A DNA stretch of 16,707 nt, taken from the NCBI GenBank assembly GCA_003990745.1, contig RBNI01003085.1, forward strand, positions 1 to 16,707. Reading direction: 5' to 3'. The number at the start of each line of letters is the position of its first letter. The first letter of the stretch is position 1. Positions 16,598-16,707 of this stretch are shown piece after piece. The notes beneath the pieces were generated by a model, which saw nothing but the letters and a program-made list of their open reading frames with translations, made no database searches and had not been told where the DNA came from. A program made the translations under genes and the position numbers. The DNA is from Jimgerdemannia flammicorona. Taxonomy: Eukaryota; Mucoromycota; Endogonomycetes; Endogonales; Endogonaceae.

Positions 16598-16707
16598 AAC
16601 CATTGTTTTGATTTCCAAATTAGACAATTAAATGTTTACATCAATAACTTGATGAATAATCATCCAAATTTGATGATCTTGGTGTCATTTGAAAGCCCTT
16701 AATAAGG
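16598..16707. other. Window end, no gene seen
   Basis: AT-rich sequence follows the palindrome array. I see no ORF or repeat in it; it probably continues the element that carries the Gly-rich ORF. Confidence 0.4.

Overview
This window looks like a repeat-rich, gene-poor stretch of a eukaryotic nuclear genome, most likely a filamentous fungus. The reasons are short candidate introns of 68-75 nt with GT...AG ends, a TATA box followed by a pyrimidine-rich leader, and an endonuclease-lacking Penelope-like retroelement of a kind known from fungi and some other eukaryotes. Reading frames are broken mainly by stops that a C-to-T change would make from CAA, CAG or CGA. I cannot name the species. I see no tRNA, rRNA, CRISPR array or bacterial operon, and no gene that is clearly intact.

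Left part (1-6.7 kb). The window opens inside a minus-strand copy of a Gly-rich ORF (1-181); a second copy starts at 14867 on the plus strand. Next is a minus-strand, intron-containing dead gene (about 1370 down to 319) with a recognisable promoter at 1475-1575. A direct repeat of about 150 bp (1858-2015 and 6537-6693) brackets a segment with a plus-strand broken gene (2282-3034), about 2.9 kb of GC-richer satellite (3337-6275) and a small inverted satellite fragment (6409-6536). The satellite is built from roughly 17-18-bp words arranged in a higher-order unit of about 320 bp, and its variants look like decayed CpG sites.

Middle (6.7-8.25 kb). This is very AT-rich. The only structure I can support is a heavily mutated plus-strand reading frame at about 7239-7640.

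Core (8.25-13.26 kb). A Penelope-like element (PLE) occupies 8519-12993. It has a 5' fold-back of two 334-bp arms around a 153-bp spacer, a Cys-rich first ORF (9270-10484), a Penelope-type reverse transcriptase (about 10550-12498) with no GIY-YIG endonuclease after it, and a 3' direct copy of the terminal repeat. It is flanked by a 269-bp direct duplication (8250-8518 and 12994-13262) whose copies differ only by transitions in my alignment.

Right part (13.2-16.7 kb). A dead minus-strand gene runs from about 14410 down to 13235, possibly from 14705. After a poly-T tract comes the plus-strand Gly-rich ORF (14867-16487, one internal stop and one frameshift), possibly the first ORF of a retroelement. 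Downstream lies an array of four perfect 10-bp palindromes spaced 11 bp apart (16555-16597). The parts do not form one pathway: the window is best read as nested transposons, satellite expansion and mutational decay.
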